From an uncultured Bacteroidales bacterium (GTDB lineage Bacteria; Bacteroidota; Bacteroidia; Bacteroidales; FEN-979): a DNA stretch of 64,000 bases. Below are positions 42,530-51,447 of this stretch, in pieces; position 1 is the first letter of the stretch, and every line of letters begins with the position of its first letter. The stretch is from positions 65,113 through 129,112 of the forward strand of contig CAJAUM010000052.1 in NCBI GenBank assembly GCA_903945175.1, given 5' to 3'. Position numbers and translations under genes: made by a program. The notes under the pieces were generated by a model that saw nothing but the letters and a program-made list of their open reading frames with translations, did no database searches and was not told where the DNA came from.

Positions 42530-43765
42530 TCACCGGATCTCCTTAGGATAGCAAAGCAGGTACTTGCTCACCGTGGTTGGCATCACTGCATTGTTGAGCT
42601 CTTCGGAAGCTTCAGAAATATCGGTCAGCTCGTTTTTTTTACCTTTGATCATGATCCGGTCATGCCGTGGATTGTAAGCTTTATTTTCGACCCTGTCACT
42701 GGTGAAATAGTAATCAATTTCATCCGGTGCCAGGTGAAGCTGATTGATTGTTTTTTGCCTGATCTGATCCACATAGACCGGATCAAAGGGTTTGGTCTGC
42801 ATTTCCACCCGGAAGAGCTGACGGTTTACCAGGTTTGTGCACAAGTTTGACAAAATTGGATCAGGATGGGTCGCCCATACCTTTACAGATGCAAATACAT
42901 CAAAATCATCAAGCTTCGCAAAGTTATCCAACCATTTCCTTTCTGTTTCAAAATCCTTTTGCGTAGGATTATACTTCAGGAATGATTCAAATGCCGGAGT
43001 TGCAAAGAGCGAAGTCCCATTTTCTGCTAAGTATTTGGCTCTTTTTAACAGGTTAACCAATAACTGGTCAGCTGCAATAACGGTTTTATGCAAGTATACC
43101 TGCCAATACATCAGGCGGCGTGAGATCAGGAATTTTTCAATGGAGTAAATCCCCTTCCCTTCAACCACCAGTTCATCATCATATACCGTGAGCATCTTGA
43201 TAATACGGTCGTAACTGATCACCCCTTCTGCGACTCCGGTAAAAAAGCTGTCGCGTGCAAGGTAATCTAACCTGTCCATATCAAGCTGGCTCGATACCAA
43301 CTGATGAAGAAATTTCTTTGGATACTGATCTGTAAATATGGCATAAGCCATATCAAGCACTCCGCCCAGCTGACGGTTAAGTTCAGCCATGAACAGTTTT
43401 GAAAGTTCTTCGTGCGTAAGATCCCGCACAATGGTTCGCTCCAGTGTATGCGAAAATGGCCCGTGGCCGATGTCGTGCAAGAGTATAGCCAGATTCAGCC
43501 CCCGTGCTTCCGCTGCAGTAATTTCAATGTCTTTAAGGCGTAAAACCCCGATGGCCAGCCCCATCAGGTGCATGGCACCCAGGGCATGCTGAAAGCGGGT
43601 GTGCTGGGCCGATGGATAGGTGTAGTGTGTGAGTCCGAGTTGCTTGATCCTGCGCATTCGCTGAAAGAATGGATGCTCAATTACATCAAATACGGCTGCA
43701 TCGGGGATTGTAATAAACCCATACACCGGATCGTTGATATTCTTCTGCTTATTGGTAGTGAACAA
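42530..43765 (-). CDS. HD-domain phosphohydrolase (dGTPase-like)
   Basis: The 411-residue protein has an HD metal site: RFQHALGAMHL near residue 58, AILLHDIGHGPFSHTLE near 92 and SSQLDMDRLDYLARDS near 155. It resembles SAMHD1/YdhJ-type dNTP triphosphohydrolases and is often found next to lpxD in Bacteroidota. The substrate is unproven. It diverges from porX. Confidence 0.87.
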   Translation of the reverse strand: MFTTNKQKNINDPVYGFITIPDAAVFDVIEHPFFQRMRRIKQLGLTHYTYPSAQHTRFQHALGAMHLMGLAIGVLRLKDIEITAAEARGLNLAILLHDIGHGPFSHTLERTIVRDLTHEELSKLFMAELNRQLGGVLDMAYAIFTDQYPKKFLHQLVSSQLDMDRLDYLARDSFFTGVAEGVISYDRIIKMLTVYDDELVVEGKGIYSIEKFLISRRLMYWQVYLHKTVIAADQLLVNLLKRAKYLAENGTSLFATPAFESFLKYNPTQKDFETERKWLDNFAKLDDFDVFASVKVWATHPDPILSNLCTNLVNRQLFRVEMQTKPFDPVYVDQIRQKTINQLHLAPDEIDYYFTSDRVENKAYNPRHDRIMIKGKKNELTDISEASEELNNAVMPTTVSKYLLCYPKEIR

Positions 43766-43773
43766 AATCGCGT

Positions 43774-43781
43774 AAATTTGT
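43774..43781 (+). promoter_or_regulatory. -7 promoter motif for porX
   Basis: TAAATTTG, 74 bp upstream of porX. Confidence 0.4.
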
Positions 43782-43820
43782 TAAATAAATATAAAACAGC
43801 GCTGCCCGGCACAATAAAAG

Positions 43821-43828
43821 CAAACTTA
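43821..43828 (-). promoter_or_regulatory. -7 promoter motif for the HD hydrolase gene
   Basis: Minus-strand TAAGTTTG; a second identical match lies at 43844-43851. Either may drive the HD hydrolase gene. Confidence 0.4.
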
Positions 43829-43855
43829 CGACATTTATTAAATCAAACTTAAACT

Positions 43856-45412
43856 ATGGATAAGATATCAATTTTGTGGGTAGATGATGAAATCGATTTG
43901 TTGAAACCCCACATTATTTTTTTAAAAGAGAAGGGATACGATGTTTCCTCAGCGAATAACGGGCACGATGCAATTGACCTTATAAAGTCCAAACCATTCG
44001 ATATCATTTTTCTGGATGAGCAAATGCCGGGGCTGTCGGGTATTGAAACCCTGTTGCGAATTAAAGAAATTCAAGCCTCCCTGCCTGTGGTCATGATCAC
44101 CAAAAGTGAAGAGGAGAGCATCATGGAAGATGCCATTGGTTCAAATATAGCAGATTACCTGATCAAACCGGTAAACCCCAACCAGATCTTGCTTTGCCTG
44201 AAGAAAAATCTGGAAAACAGAAAACTGGTAAGTGAAAAAACCACCCACCAGTATCAGCAGGAGTTCAGGAATATCGGCATGGAAATATCCAACCGCCTGA
44301 ATTTCAATGAATGGGTGGAGGTTTATAAAAAAATCACCTATTGGGAACTCAAACTGAGCCAATCCATTGATGACGGAATGAACCAGGTGCTCAAGATGCA
44401 GAAGGATGAGGCGAACCAGGTGTTCTGCAAATTTATCGAACGAAATTACCTGGATTGGGTAAATGGAAAGGGTCAGGAGCGGCCGGTTCAGTCGCACAAC
44501 CTGATCAAGGAGAAGGTTTTTCCCCTGATGAATGACAACAAACCGACCTTTGTCATCCTCATCGATAACCTTAGGTTTGATCAATGGAAGGTACTTCAGC
44601 CCATCCTGGAGGATTATTTCAGGGTGGAGAAGGAGGATGTTTATTACAGCATCCTGCCAACGGTGACGCAATTTGCAAGAAATTCCCTGTTTGCAGGACT
44701 CCTTCCGACAGAGATCGAAAAAAAATACCCTAAATATTGGGTCAATGAAGACGAGGAGGGTCCGAAGAATAATTTCGAAAGTGAATTATTGGGGGAATTA
44801 CTCAAGCGGTATGGAAGGGATGTGAAGTATTCCTATTATAAAGTGCTGAATCAGACTTACGGCAAAAAGCTGGTTGAACTCATGCCCAATCTGATGATCA
44901 ACAAACTCAACTTTATCGTTTATAATTTTGTGGATATGCTCTCGCACGCCCGCACCGAAATGGAGATCATCCGCGAGTTGGCCGATGATGAGAAGGCCTA
45001 TCGTTCGCTTACAATAAGCTGGTTTCTCCATTCGCCCCTGTTTGAAATCCTGAAATACCTCGCCGAAAAAGATGTGAATGTAGCCATCACAACAGATCAT
45101 GGGTCGATTCGTGTTGACAATCCCGTGAAGGTCTTGGGCGATAGAAACACCAATACCAACCTGCGGTACAAAACCGGCAGGGCCTTGAAATATGAGCGCA
45201 ACGAAGTATTTGAAGTGCGTAACCCAGCCGATATCTTCCTGCCGAAAACAAGCGTCAGTTCGTCATTTGCCTTTTGCCGCAGCAACGATTTCTTCGCCTA
45301 TCCCAACAACTATAACTACTATGTGAATTACTACAAAAACACATTTCAGCATGGCGGGATTTCAATGGAGGAGGTGTTGATCCCCTTCGTGGCGTTGAAA
45401 CCGAAGGGATAA
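43856..45412 (+). CDS. porX: PorX-type response regulator with PglZ domain
   Basis: The 518-residue protein has an N-terminal receiver domain (WVDDEIDLLKPH near residue 8, phospho-acceptor Asp54 in FLDEQMPGLSG, Lys in YLIKPVNPNQ) followed by helices and a PglZ phosphatase-like domain (ILIDNLRFDQWKV near 227, ITTDHGSIRVDNP near 412). PorX is the regulator that, with PorY and SigP, controls type IX secretion in Bacteroidota; its PglZ domain is reported to cleave nucleotide second messengers. The gene ends 21 bases before an 11-unit CCAATGA array. Confidence 0.92.
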   Translation: MDKISILWVDDEIDLLKPHIIFLKEKGYDVSSANNGHDAIDLIKSKPFDIIFLDEQMPGLSGIETLLRIKEIQASLPVVMITKSEEESIMEDAIGSNIADYLIKPVNPNQILLCLKKNLENRKLVSEKTTHQYQQEFRNIGMEISNRLNFNEWVEVYKKITYWELKLSQSIDDGMNQVLKMQKDEANQVFCKFIERNYLDWVNGKGQERPVQSHNLIKEKVFPLMNDNKPTFVILIDNLRFDQWKVLQPILEDYFRVEKEDVYYSILPTVTQFARNSLFAGLLPTEIEKKYPKYWVNEDEEGPKNNFESELLGELLKRYGRDVKYSYYKVLNQTYGKKLVELMPNLMINKLNFIVYNFVDMLSHARTEMEIIRELADDEKAYRSLTISWFLHSPLFEILKYLAEKDVNVAITTDHGSIRVDNPVKVLGDRNTNTNLRYKTGRALKYERNEVFEVRNPADIFLPKTSVSSSFAFCRSNDFFAYPNNYNYYVNYYKNTFQHGGISMEEVLIPFVALKPKG

Positions 45413-45433
45413 GAGGTAATGAATGACGAATGA

Positions 45434-45510
45434 CCAATGACCAATGACCAATGACCAATGACCAATGACCAATGACCAATGACCAATGACCAATGACCAA
45501 TGACCAATGA
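45434..45510. repeat. heptamer tandem repeat CCAATGA, eleven units
   Basis: Eleven exact copies of CCAATGA lie between porX and tsaE, preceded by one near-copy (CGAATGA). The perfect identity suggests recent expansion by slippage. Confidence 0.97.
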
Positions 45511-45541
45511 TTTTCGGAGGGATAACAAAAAATCAGAATTG

Positions 45542-45955
45542 ATGAAGATCATTGTCAGATCAGAGGCGGAACTTTTACCGGCGGCAAAGGAGCTCCTTGC
45601 GCAATATCCTGATTCCAGGGTGTTTGCCTTTTACGGCAACATGGGTGCCGGAAAAACAACTTTTATTAAAGTCATTTGTCATGCATTGGGCGTTACGGAT
45701 ATTGTTCAAAGCCCCACCTTTTCCATCATCAATGAATATAAAACCAGCACAGGGGAATCGATTTTTCATTTCGATTTTTACAGGATCAAAAAACTGGAGG
45801 AGGTTTTCGACATCGGGTACGAGGATTACATCTATTCCGGGGACTATTGTTTCGTTGAGTGGCCCGAACTGATTGAATCCCTGCTCCCTGACGATGCCAT
45901 CCGCATCCGCATCAGCGGGGATTCAGAACGGACGATTGAATCACTCACCCCCTGA
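45542..45955 (+). CDS. tsaE: tRNA t6A biosynthesis ATPase
   Basis: The 137-residue protein is TsaE: Walker A FYGNMGAGKTTFIK near residue 33, SPTFSIINEY near 60, HFDFYRI near 75 and FVEWPELI near 100. With TsaB, TsaC and TsaD it forms the threonylcarbamoyl adenosine at tRNA position 37. ATG 45542 sets a normal length; a longer frame would start inside the repeat. It overlaps its convergent neighbour by 15 bases. Confidence 0.95.
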   Translation: MKIIVRSEAELLPAAKELLAQYPDSRVFAFYGNMGAGKTTFIKVICHALGVTDIVQSPTFSIINEYKTSTGESIFHFDFYRIKKLEEVFDIGYEDYIYSGDYCFVEWPELIESLLPDDAIRIRISGDSERTIESLTP

Positions 45956-47614
45956 ATGCATTTTTTTCCGTACTTTTTTTGTGAAATAGAGGGATGCTCC
46001 AATAGAAATAACCGCAAGAAACAGGAAGGCCAGAACACGGTATCCTGTTTCGAGATTTGAAAAATCCACGAAAAAAAGATAAAAGCCTGTAAACATGACT
46101 GTTGCGATAGCCATCCATCGGTATTTTATATTTTTCAGAATCAGGCTCATCACGAAATACAATACCGCCGCACACGTCCATGAAAGGGTTACATATTGCT
46201 TTGGAACCACATGATAGAGTGCAAATAACATCGTAAAGAACAAGGTTATCAGATAGGTATTCCTGATCACATCGGTTTTCAGGGTCAGCCGCTCTTTTTT
46301 CCAGTTGATTATGCGGGCACTTATAAATGCCGTAATAACAAAGGCAAAATTAACTTTATCAACAGGCGGATAAAATGCCATATAGAACATGATGATTACG
46401 ATAAACAGCAAGGTATTCATTACAACGATGATCTTGGAACGGAACCAAAGCGCCCATGAAACTACCAGGAGGCTTTGGAGGGCGAGGAGCCACAGCGCAT
46501 CAGGAAGTTTCGAATAGCCGTATACTGCGACGCTCAGTGCCATGAAACTGTAAATGGCGTAAAATGACGGGTCGAATATCCGGGTTGTCCTGTACTTCAG
46601 AAAAATTGAATAAAAAAGACACAATCCTGAGATCATGGAAAATATCCAGACGTAATTATCAGCGTAGAAGGAGGCCACCACAAATAGTATCACAGCAGAA
46701 AAACTCATGCCATTGAGCAGGATGGTGGCAGGGAAAATACCATCAGGAACCTTGTTATCTTGCCTGATCATTGGAACGATCGAGAAGATAGTTCCATAAA
46801 TCAACAGGCTTAAAAGGTTAAAGGGATGGGTGCCGAATGCGCCCATGGGATTTCCCATCACCGGGTTGTTCAACAGCCAAATGGTTTGTGCAATATAGAC
46901 TAAAATCAGTGAAGCCACCAACACCCTCCACCAGTTGAAACGTATAAAAAGGAACAATGTAAAACCGGCTGACAGCATGATCAATGGCAGGGTTATCCAG
47001 GTTGTATCTGCGAAGATTGCCGTGGCCAGTGACAATATCAATGTGATGCCGGCAAGTAATTCAGAGTTTTTCCGCATGGCGACATAACACTGGATGCATA
47101 TTATTGCAAACAACAGGAACAATACAACGCCCTTTACAGGGATTACGGGTTGGTCGACAAAGAAAAACAGGCGCAGTGTAATATAATAGACCAGCAGATG
47201 TGCGCTGAGATTCAACATAAACGACAGATGGGTGAATGATTTGCGGAGATACCAGGCCAGGAAAAAGACTCCCCCGACAGCTATGTATCCGACGAGGCTG
47301 GCCAGTGGGCCATTCAGGTAATTTCTGGCGAAGTTCGTCAGAAATGCGATGCCAAAGAGCAAAACCAGGCTGCCAAACCAGGCGAGGCCGTATTCAAATA
47401 TATTTGATTCGATTAATCCCTTGTCAACAACCAGTTCCTGGTTAGCCGGGTCATCGAATTGTTCAGGTTGGAATCGGGCCGACTGAGCCGATTCCATTTT
47501 CTGAACTTCAATGTCAAGTTGTACTTCTATCCTGCCAATCCTCACTTCAAGTGCATTGATTTTTTCAAGCAATTCATTGATGCCGGTCGATTGATCATGA
47601 TGTTCATGCAACAT
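45941..47614 (-). CDS. DUF2339-like multi-spanning membrane protein
   Basis: The 557-residue protein has a short N-terminal coiled coil (residues 12-40, LLEKINALEVRIGRIEVQLD) and then about 16 to 18 hydrophobic segments, including WFGSLVLLFGIAFLTNFA, which resembles DUF2339 proteins. The function is unknown. It starts 12 bases behind the cytochrome c gene and ends the Fe-S/NrfD/cytochrome operon. Confidence 0.75.
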   Translation of the reverse strand: MLHEHHDQSTGINELLEKINALEVRIGRIEVQLDIEVQKMESAQSARFQPEQFDDPANQELVVDKGLIESNIFEYGLAWFGSLVLLFGIAFLTNFARNYLNGPLASLVGYIAVGGVFFLAWYLRKSFTHLSFMLNLSAHLLVYYITLRLFFFVDQPVIPVKGVVLFLLFAIICIQCYVAMRKNSELLAGITLILSLATAIFADTTWITLPLIMLSAGFTLFLFIRFNWWRVLVASLILVYIAQTIWLLNNPVMGNPMGAFGTHPFNLLSLLIYGTIFSIVPMIRQDNKVPDGIFPATILLNGMSFSAVILFVVASFYADNYVWIFSMISGLCLFYSIFLKYRTTRIFDPSFYAIYSFMALSVAVYGYSKLPDALWLLALQSLLVVSWALWFRSKIIVVMNTLLFIVIIMFYMAFYPPVDKVNFAFVITAFISARIINWKKERLTLKTDVIRNTYLITLFFTMLFALYHVVPKQYVTLSWTCAAVLYFVMSLILKNIKYRWMAIATVMFTGFYLFFVDFSNLETGYRVLAFLFLAVISIGASLYFTKKVRKKMHSGGE

Positions 47615-47625
47615 ATGGTATCTCC

Positions 47626-48045
47626 TTATTTTACTGCCAGCGTTCTGAGATAATTTACAATAGCCCAGCGTCCGTTATCTTCTGGTACGTTTTTCTTGAA
47701 TGCGGGCATTTTTCCTTTTCCTTCTGATATCTGAAAGAAAATTTCCCCGTCTGTCAGGGCCTGGAATTTTTTTGTAGAAAAATCGCTGCAGGAAACATCG
47801 AGTGTTGCAGCCTTAGCTCCATCACCCAGGCCTTTTGCACCATGGCACGACTTGCAATGTTTTCCGTACAGATCTTTACCATCTGCGACACTTTCCTTAC
47901 TAACTGCCACCGGATTTTTTGTGGTTTTGAATTTTGCCGGGATATTCCAAACCCCAGCTGTTTGTGCCTGTGACATGCTGCTGAAAGAATAAATCAGGAA
48001 CATCCCCAGGGAAACTGCAATTAATTTGATTCGAACTGTTTTCAT
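47626..48045 (-). CDS. monohaem c-type cytochrome, exported
   Basis: The 139-residue protein has a signal peptide (residues 1-27, ending near SQAQ) and a class I cytochrome c domain with one haem site CKSCHG and a distal methionine in GKMPAF. It is a periplasmic electron carrier. Its position 30 bases behind the NrfD-like gene suggests that it accepts or donates electrons for that complex. Confidence 0.92.
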   Translation of the reverse strand: MKTVRIKLIAVSLGMFLIYSFSSMSQAQTAGVWNIPAKFKTTKNPVAVSKESVADGKDLYGKHCKSCHGAKGLGDGAKAATLDVSCSDFSTKKFQALTDGEIFFQISEGKGKMPAFKKNVPEDNGRWAIVNYLRTLAVK

Positions 48046-48075
48046 AAAACCTCAATTTTTAAATGTTTATAATAA

Positions 48076-50295
48076 TTATGATTTGCCTAAATGCCTTATC
48101 CTGAAAACTGTAAAAATAACATACATGTAATGAAACCAGACCAATGAAAGCAATACAATGAGGGTATATACCATCCAGAGCGGTGCATTGGTATCTCCCA
48201 ATCCGCGTTTAATGATCTTTGTCACAGGCAATGGTTTTCCCCAGTTTATGGTGCCGTTTACCTCCACATTCCCATACGTTTCATTTTCTTCGACCTTGGC
48301 AACCAGGGTAACATAACCCAGGCGATTACCGGGGACGGTAGTAGGGAACTCCAGGCTGGCCGAACCGTTGGCCAATGTTGCCTGTCCTACCTTTAACAGA
48401 CTGAAGGTCCTGGGGACATAAAACAGAACATCCAGGTTTTCCACCGGAACCCATTGGTTATCTTTTCCCAGTTCAAATGCTCTTAAATTCACCATTTTTT
48501 CCTCTTCCTTTTGAAAGAATGACATTTCCATGCGCAATGGTTTCATGGTCGTTGCCGCCGAGGCTTTCTCCCAGTTACCCTTCCCGGCAAAGAATGCTTC
48601 AAATGAAAATAGTCCGTTATCTCCTCCTGTTGCGATGATATCATCGGGAATAGGTAACGTGATTTTACCCTTTTCATTGGTGAGCACAGTGCCCAGAGAT
48701 TTTTCGGAACCGCCCTGCGTGAATTTGAAATCAATCTCCATTCCCTCCAGGGGTGTAAACCGTCCTTCAACTTTGGCACGCAGCGTGGCTGTGAGGTTAT
48801 GGATTGAGTCGACATGGAAATAATCCAGTTTAAGCAATGGCTGTATTTTGTTTTCGTCCTGCGCCAATACCCCCGGTGCCGAAAAAATCATCAACAGGAT
48901 GATCATCCCGGTTATAACCCTGTCACTCTTCTTGTTCTGCCTGATCACCTTTTTCATCTGTTTTTCAAAAACGATCTTTCTAAGTCTTGAATAGTCTTTT
49001 TCTTCCCCGCTTCTCACCACAGGAATGATCGGTATAAATTTCGAAAAGAGATAGAACAATAAAATAAAGAGGGCAATGCCGGCGAAGGTCAGGGCCCATT
49101 CAATCCAGGTAGCTGAATAATGCGCATATTCGGGCCTTAGGTCATGGATAGGCAGGAGGGGCGTTTCAAGGGTGGGTATGATAATAAGGTAACGTTTCAC
49201 CCACAGAGCCAATACTGCGATGGTGGCAGCAGCCGCGATTGAATTGACATTGCGGAACTTCGGGACGGTCACAATAATAATGGGGACCAATACCCCGACG
49301 AAGACGGCAAAAACAAACAGGGGCCAGTATTCAGTCGGGTCAAACAGACGGTACAAAACCTCCATATCCCATTTGATTGATCCATACCAGCTGGTAAGAT
49401 ATTCGCTGAAGGTAAAATAACCGTACAATGCCCCCAGCACAATCATAATGATACCAAGATAATTGAAGTGAATTTTGGTAATTTGTGCCTCCAGGTGGTA
49501 TATTTTCCTGAAAATCCACATCACCATGATCAATACACCCGTTCCGGAATAAACGGCAGCAATAACGAAATAGGGAGCAAAAATGGTACTGTGCCATCCC
49601 GGCCGAAGCGTCATGCCGAAGATCCATGCGAGCACGGAGTGAACTAAAATAGCCAGGGGGATGATCACGATCGACAGAAGGTCGGTAGATACATTCAGCA
49701 ACTCTTTTTGTTTGGTGGTATCCTTATATCGAACCGAAAGAAACCGGTAAATGGGATTTCTCCATCTGGCATTTTTTACCGGGTTGTCCCTAAGGATAGC
49801 CAGGTCGCGGATCATGGCAAGATAGAGAAAGATGATGCTGCCCGACAGATACGTTGTGATGGCGATGACATCCCAGATGATCGGTGACTGGATCCTCCCG
49901 AACAGGATCAGATTTGGTAAACGGTCAAGTCGCCCGATACAAAGCAAGATATATGCGGGACCGATCATGGTGGAGATCACGGTAATCATCTCGGCCATGC
50001 GGATGATGGGTGTTCGCCATGGAACCCTCAGAAGGTGAAGGATGCCGGATATGAGCGCCCCGGCATAGCTTATGCCGATGAAAAAGATAAAATTGACAAT
50101 GTATAATCCCCATACTACATTGTCGCGCATGCCAGTCACTGCATGTCCGTCCACGATCTGGATGTATAAAGCATACACCCCAACACCGATCACCAGTAAT
50201 AGAAAGACAATGAGGGCAACCCCCATTTTATTCATTTTCTCCAGCTGAGGCTTAAATGCGTACAGATTTTGTTGTGTTTTTTCGTCCTCGTACAT
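48076..50295 (-). CDS. NrfD/PsrC-like quinone-binding membrane subunit fused to a periplasmic domain
   Basis: Residues 1-425 form an NrfD-type membrane protein with about nine or ten helices (WGLYIVNFIFFIGISYAGAL near 62, then GPAYILLCIGRLDRLPNL near 112). After a charged loop, residues 460-479 look exactly like a signal peptide (MIILLMIFSAPGVLAQ), followed by a 220-residue beta-rich periplasmic part and a final membrane helix near 705-732. The NrfD part would exchange electrons with menaquinone. The C-terminal part is not known to me in NrfD proteins and looks like a formerly separate exported gene. It lies eight bases behind the Fe-S gene. Confidence 0.87.
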   Translation of the reverse strand: MYEDEKTQQNLYAFKPQLEKMNKMGVALIVFLLLVIGVGVYALYIQIVDGHAVTGMRDNVVWGLYIVNFIFFIGISYAGALISGILHLLRVPWRTPIIRMAEMITVISTMIGPAYILLCIGRLDRLPNLILFGRIQSPIIWDVIAITTYLSGSIIFLYLAMIRDLAILRDNPVKNARWRNPIYRFLSVRYKDTTKQKELLNVSTDLLSIVIIPLAILVHSVLAWIFGMTLRPGWHSTIFAPYFVIAAVYSGTGVLIMVMWIFRKIYHLEAQITKIHFNYLGIIMIVLGALYGYFTFSEYLTSWYGSIKWDMEVLYRLFDPTEYWPLFVFAVFVGVLVPIIIVTVPKFRNVNSIAAAATIAVLALWVKRYLIIIPTLETPLLPIHDLRPEYAHYSATWIEWALTFAGIALFILLFYLFSKFIPIIPVVRSGEEKDYSRLRKIVFEKQMKKVIRQNKKSDRVITGMIILLMIFSAPGVLAQDENKIQPLLKLDYFHVDSIHNLTATLRAKVEGRFTPLEGMEIDFKFTQGGSEKSLGTVLTNEKGKITLPIPDDIIATGGDNGLFSFEAFFAGKGNWEKASAATTMKPLRMEMSFFQKEEEKMVNLRAFELGKDNQWVPVENLDVLFYVPRTFSLLKVGQATLANGSASLEFPTTVPGNRLGYVTLVAKVEENETYGNVEVNGTINWGKPLPVTKIIKRGLGDTNAPLWMVYTLIVLLSLVWFHYMYVIFTVFRIRHLGKS

Positions 50296-50303
50296 AATTT
50301 CTT

Positions 50304-51251
50304 TTATTCAGTGATGTTAGCTTCAGTTTTATAAAGAGCAATTTCCTCCTCGGTCAATCCTTCAAAGCCCTCCTTGTAATCGAAGGCACGGTCAACGGCC
50401 GGTAAATAGTACACGCTGGGTTCAGTTCCCAACTCCTCCATGAACCGGTATGCCGCCCGCGAATTAATCAACTCACTGAACCTGACGGTATCGGTTCCAT
50501 TGGTTACTGCATCCTCGTTTTTATCACCATAATAGAACACGCCGTTGGGGCAGGATTTTACACAGTTTGGCAACTCTCCTTTTCTGACCATGTCGGGGCA
50601 GAAATCGCATTTACTCACCGTTCCCATTTTAGGTGGCGAGCTGGTTTCGGGCGAATAGGCAGCCTGGTTTGGATTCTGGTCCACCTTCGGTTCCTCCCAG
50701 TTGAATACACGGGATGAATAGGGACATGCAGCCATGCAGAATTTGCAGCCGATACACCGGTCATTGTCAATCAGGACGATTCCATCGGTACGTTTGAAGG
50801 TGGCGCCCACGGGACAAACCTTAACGCAAGGCGGGTTGTTGCAATGAAGGCAGGGCTTTGGAAACCAGTAGGGAGTCATGTCTTCAGAATCGCGCATCAG
50901 GTAAAACTTGATCCACTCCATGTGTGGTGGAAGGTGATGCATCTTCTGGCATCCTTCCAGGCATTTTCTTGCATTCCGGCATTTTGCAAGATCGATCACC
51001 ATCACCATTTTTTTATCTGGCAACCCTTCGCGGGCTTCGAGATTTCCAGCCGGTTGACAGCATATATGTCCCTTGTCAACCTCCACAAGTTTTCCTTCAG
51101 GGGTGAGTAATTTTATCTTTTCACCGGTCTCTTTGTTTTCGCTGGCGGTGAAGGCTGATAAGACATTGCCGCCGCTGGCAATGAGGGCTGTGGCACCGGT
51201 TGCAATTCCCAGTTTCAGGAAATTTCTGCGGTTCGATGAACGACTTTTCAT
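50304..51251 (-). CDS. exported iron-sulfur subunit (HmcB/PsrB-like), Tat signal
   Basis: The 315-residue protein starts with a twin-arginine-type signal (SNRRNFLKLGIATGATALI, residues 6-24). Four cysteine groups follow: CRNARKCLEGC, CLHCNNPPCVKVCP, CIGCKFCMAACP and CDFCPDM...CVKSCP, as in four-cluster electron-transfer subunits. The first group is C-x5-C-x3-C and lacks one cysteine of the usual pattern. It would sit on the periplasmic side and link the NrfD-like subunit to the cytochrome. No molybdopterin subunit is encoded nearby. Confidence 0.9.
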   Translation of the reverse strand: MKSRSSNRRNFLKLGIATGATALIASGGNVLSAFTASENKETGEKIKLLTPEGKLVEVDKGHICCQPAGNLEAREGLPDKKMVMVIDLAKCRNARKCLEGCQKMHHLPPHMEWIKFYLMRDSEDMTPYWFPKPCLHCNNPPCVKVCPVGATFKRTDGIVLIDNDRCIGCKFCMAACPYSSRVFNWEEPKVDQNPNQAAYSPETSSPPKMGTVSKCDFCPDMVRKGELPNCVKSCPNGVFYYGDKNEDAVTNGTDTVRFSELINSRAAYRFMEELGTEPSVYYLPAVDRAFDYKEGFEGLTEEEIALYKTEANITE

Positions 51252-51280
51252 AAGGGGAGGGGTTCGTAGTTTTTGATCGC

Positions 51281-51288
51281 CAAAGCTA
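51281..51288 (-). promoter_or_regulatory. -7 promoter motif for the Fe-S/NrfD operon
   Basis: Minus-strand TAGCTTTG, 29 bp upstream of the ATG at 51251. Confidence 0.5.
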
Positions 51289-51300
51289 CCCTTATATATA

Positions 51301-51313
51301 TTCAATATTTGAA
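51301..51313. promoter_or_regulatory. inverted repeat in the Fe-S operon promoter
   Basis: TTCAATATTTGAA holds the inverted repeat TTCAA/TTGAA with a 3-base spacer. It lies about 13 bp upstream of the -7 motif, between the Fe-S operon and the divergent FNR-like gene. It might be the binding site of that regulator, but it is not the classical TTGAT-N4-ATCAA box. Confidence 0.3.
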
Positions 51314-51447
51314 ATATGAGATGGTTGTTTTGCTGATTTGAAAAGGAAATAAATTGCCTTTGAAGTAGAATTAAAATGGAAAAAAACATGATATATGTCA
51401 ATTTTCAATTACTTTTATGCACTGATTTTGTCTGATTCAACCTTGTT

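Noticed and set aside
36091-45510. CRISPR array at the repeated stretches
   Set aside because: Units are 7-8 bases with no spacers between them, and no cas genes are present.
45255-45552. Minus-strand reading frames with repeated VIGHWSL peptides
   Set aside because: They are translations of the CCAATGA tandem repeat in the porX-tsaE gap; porX and tsaE occupy the plus strand on both sides.
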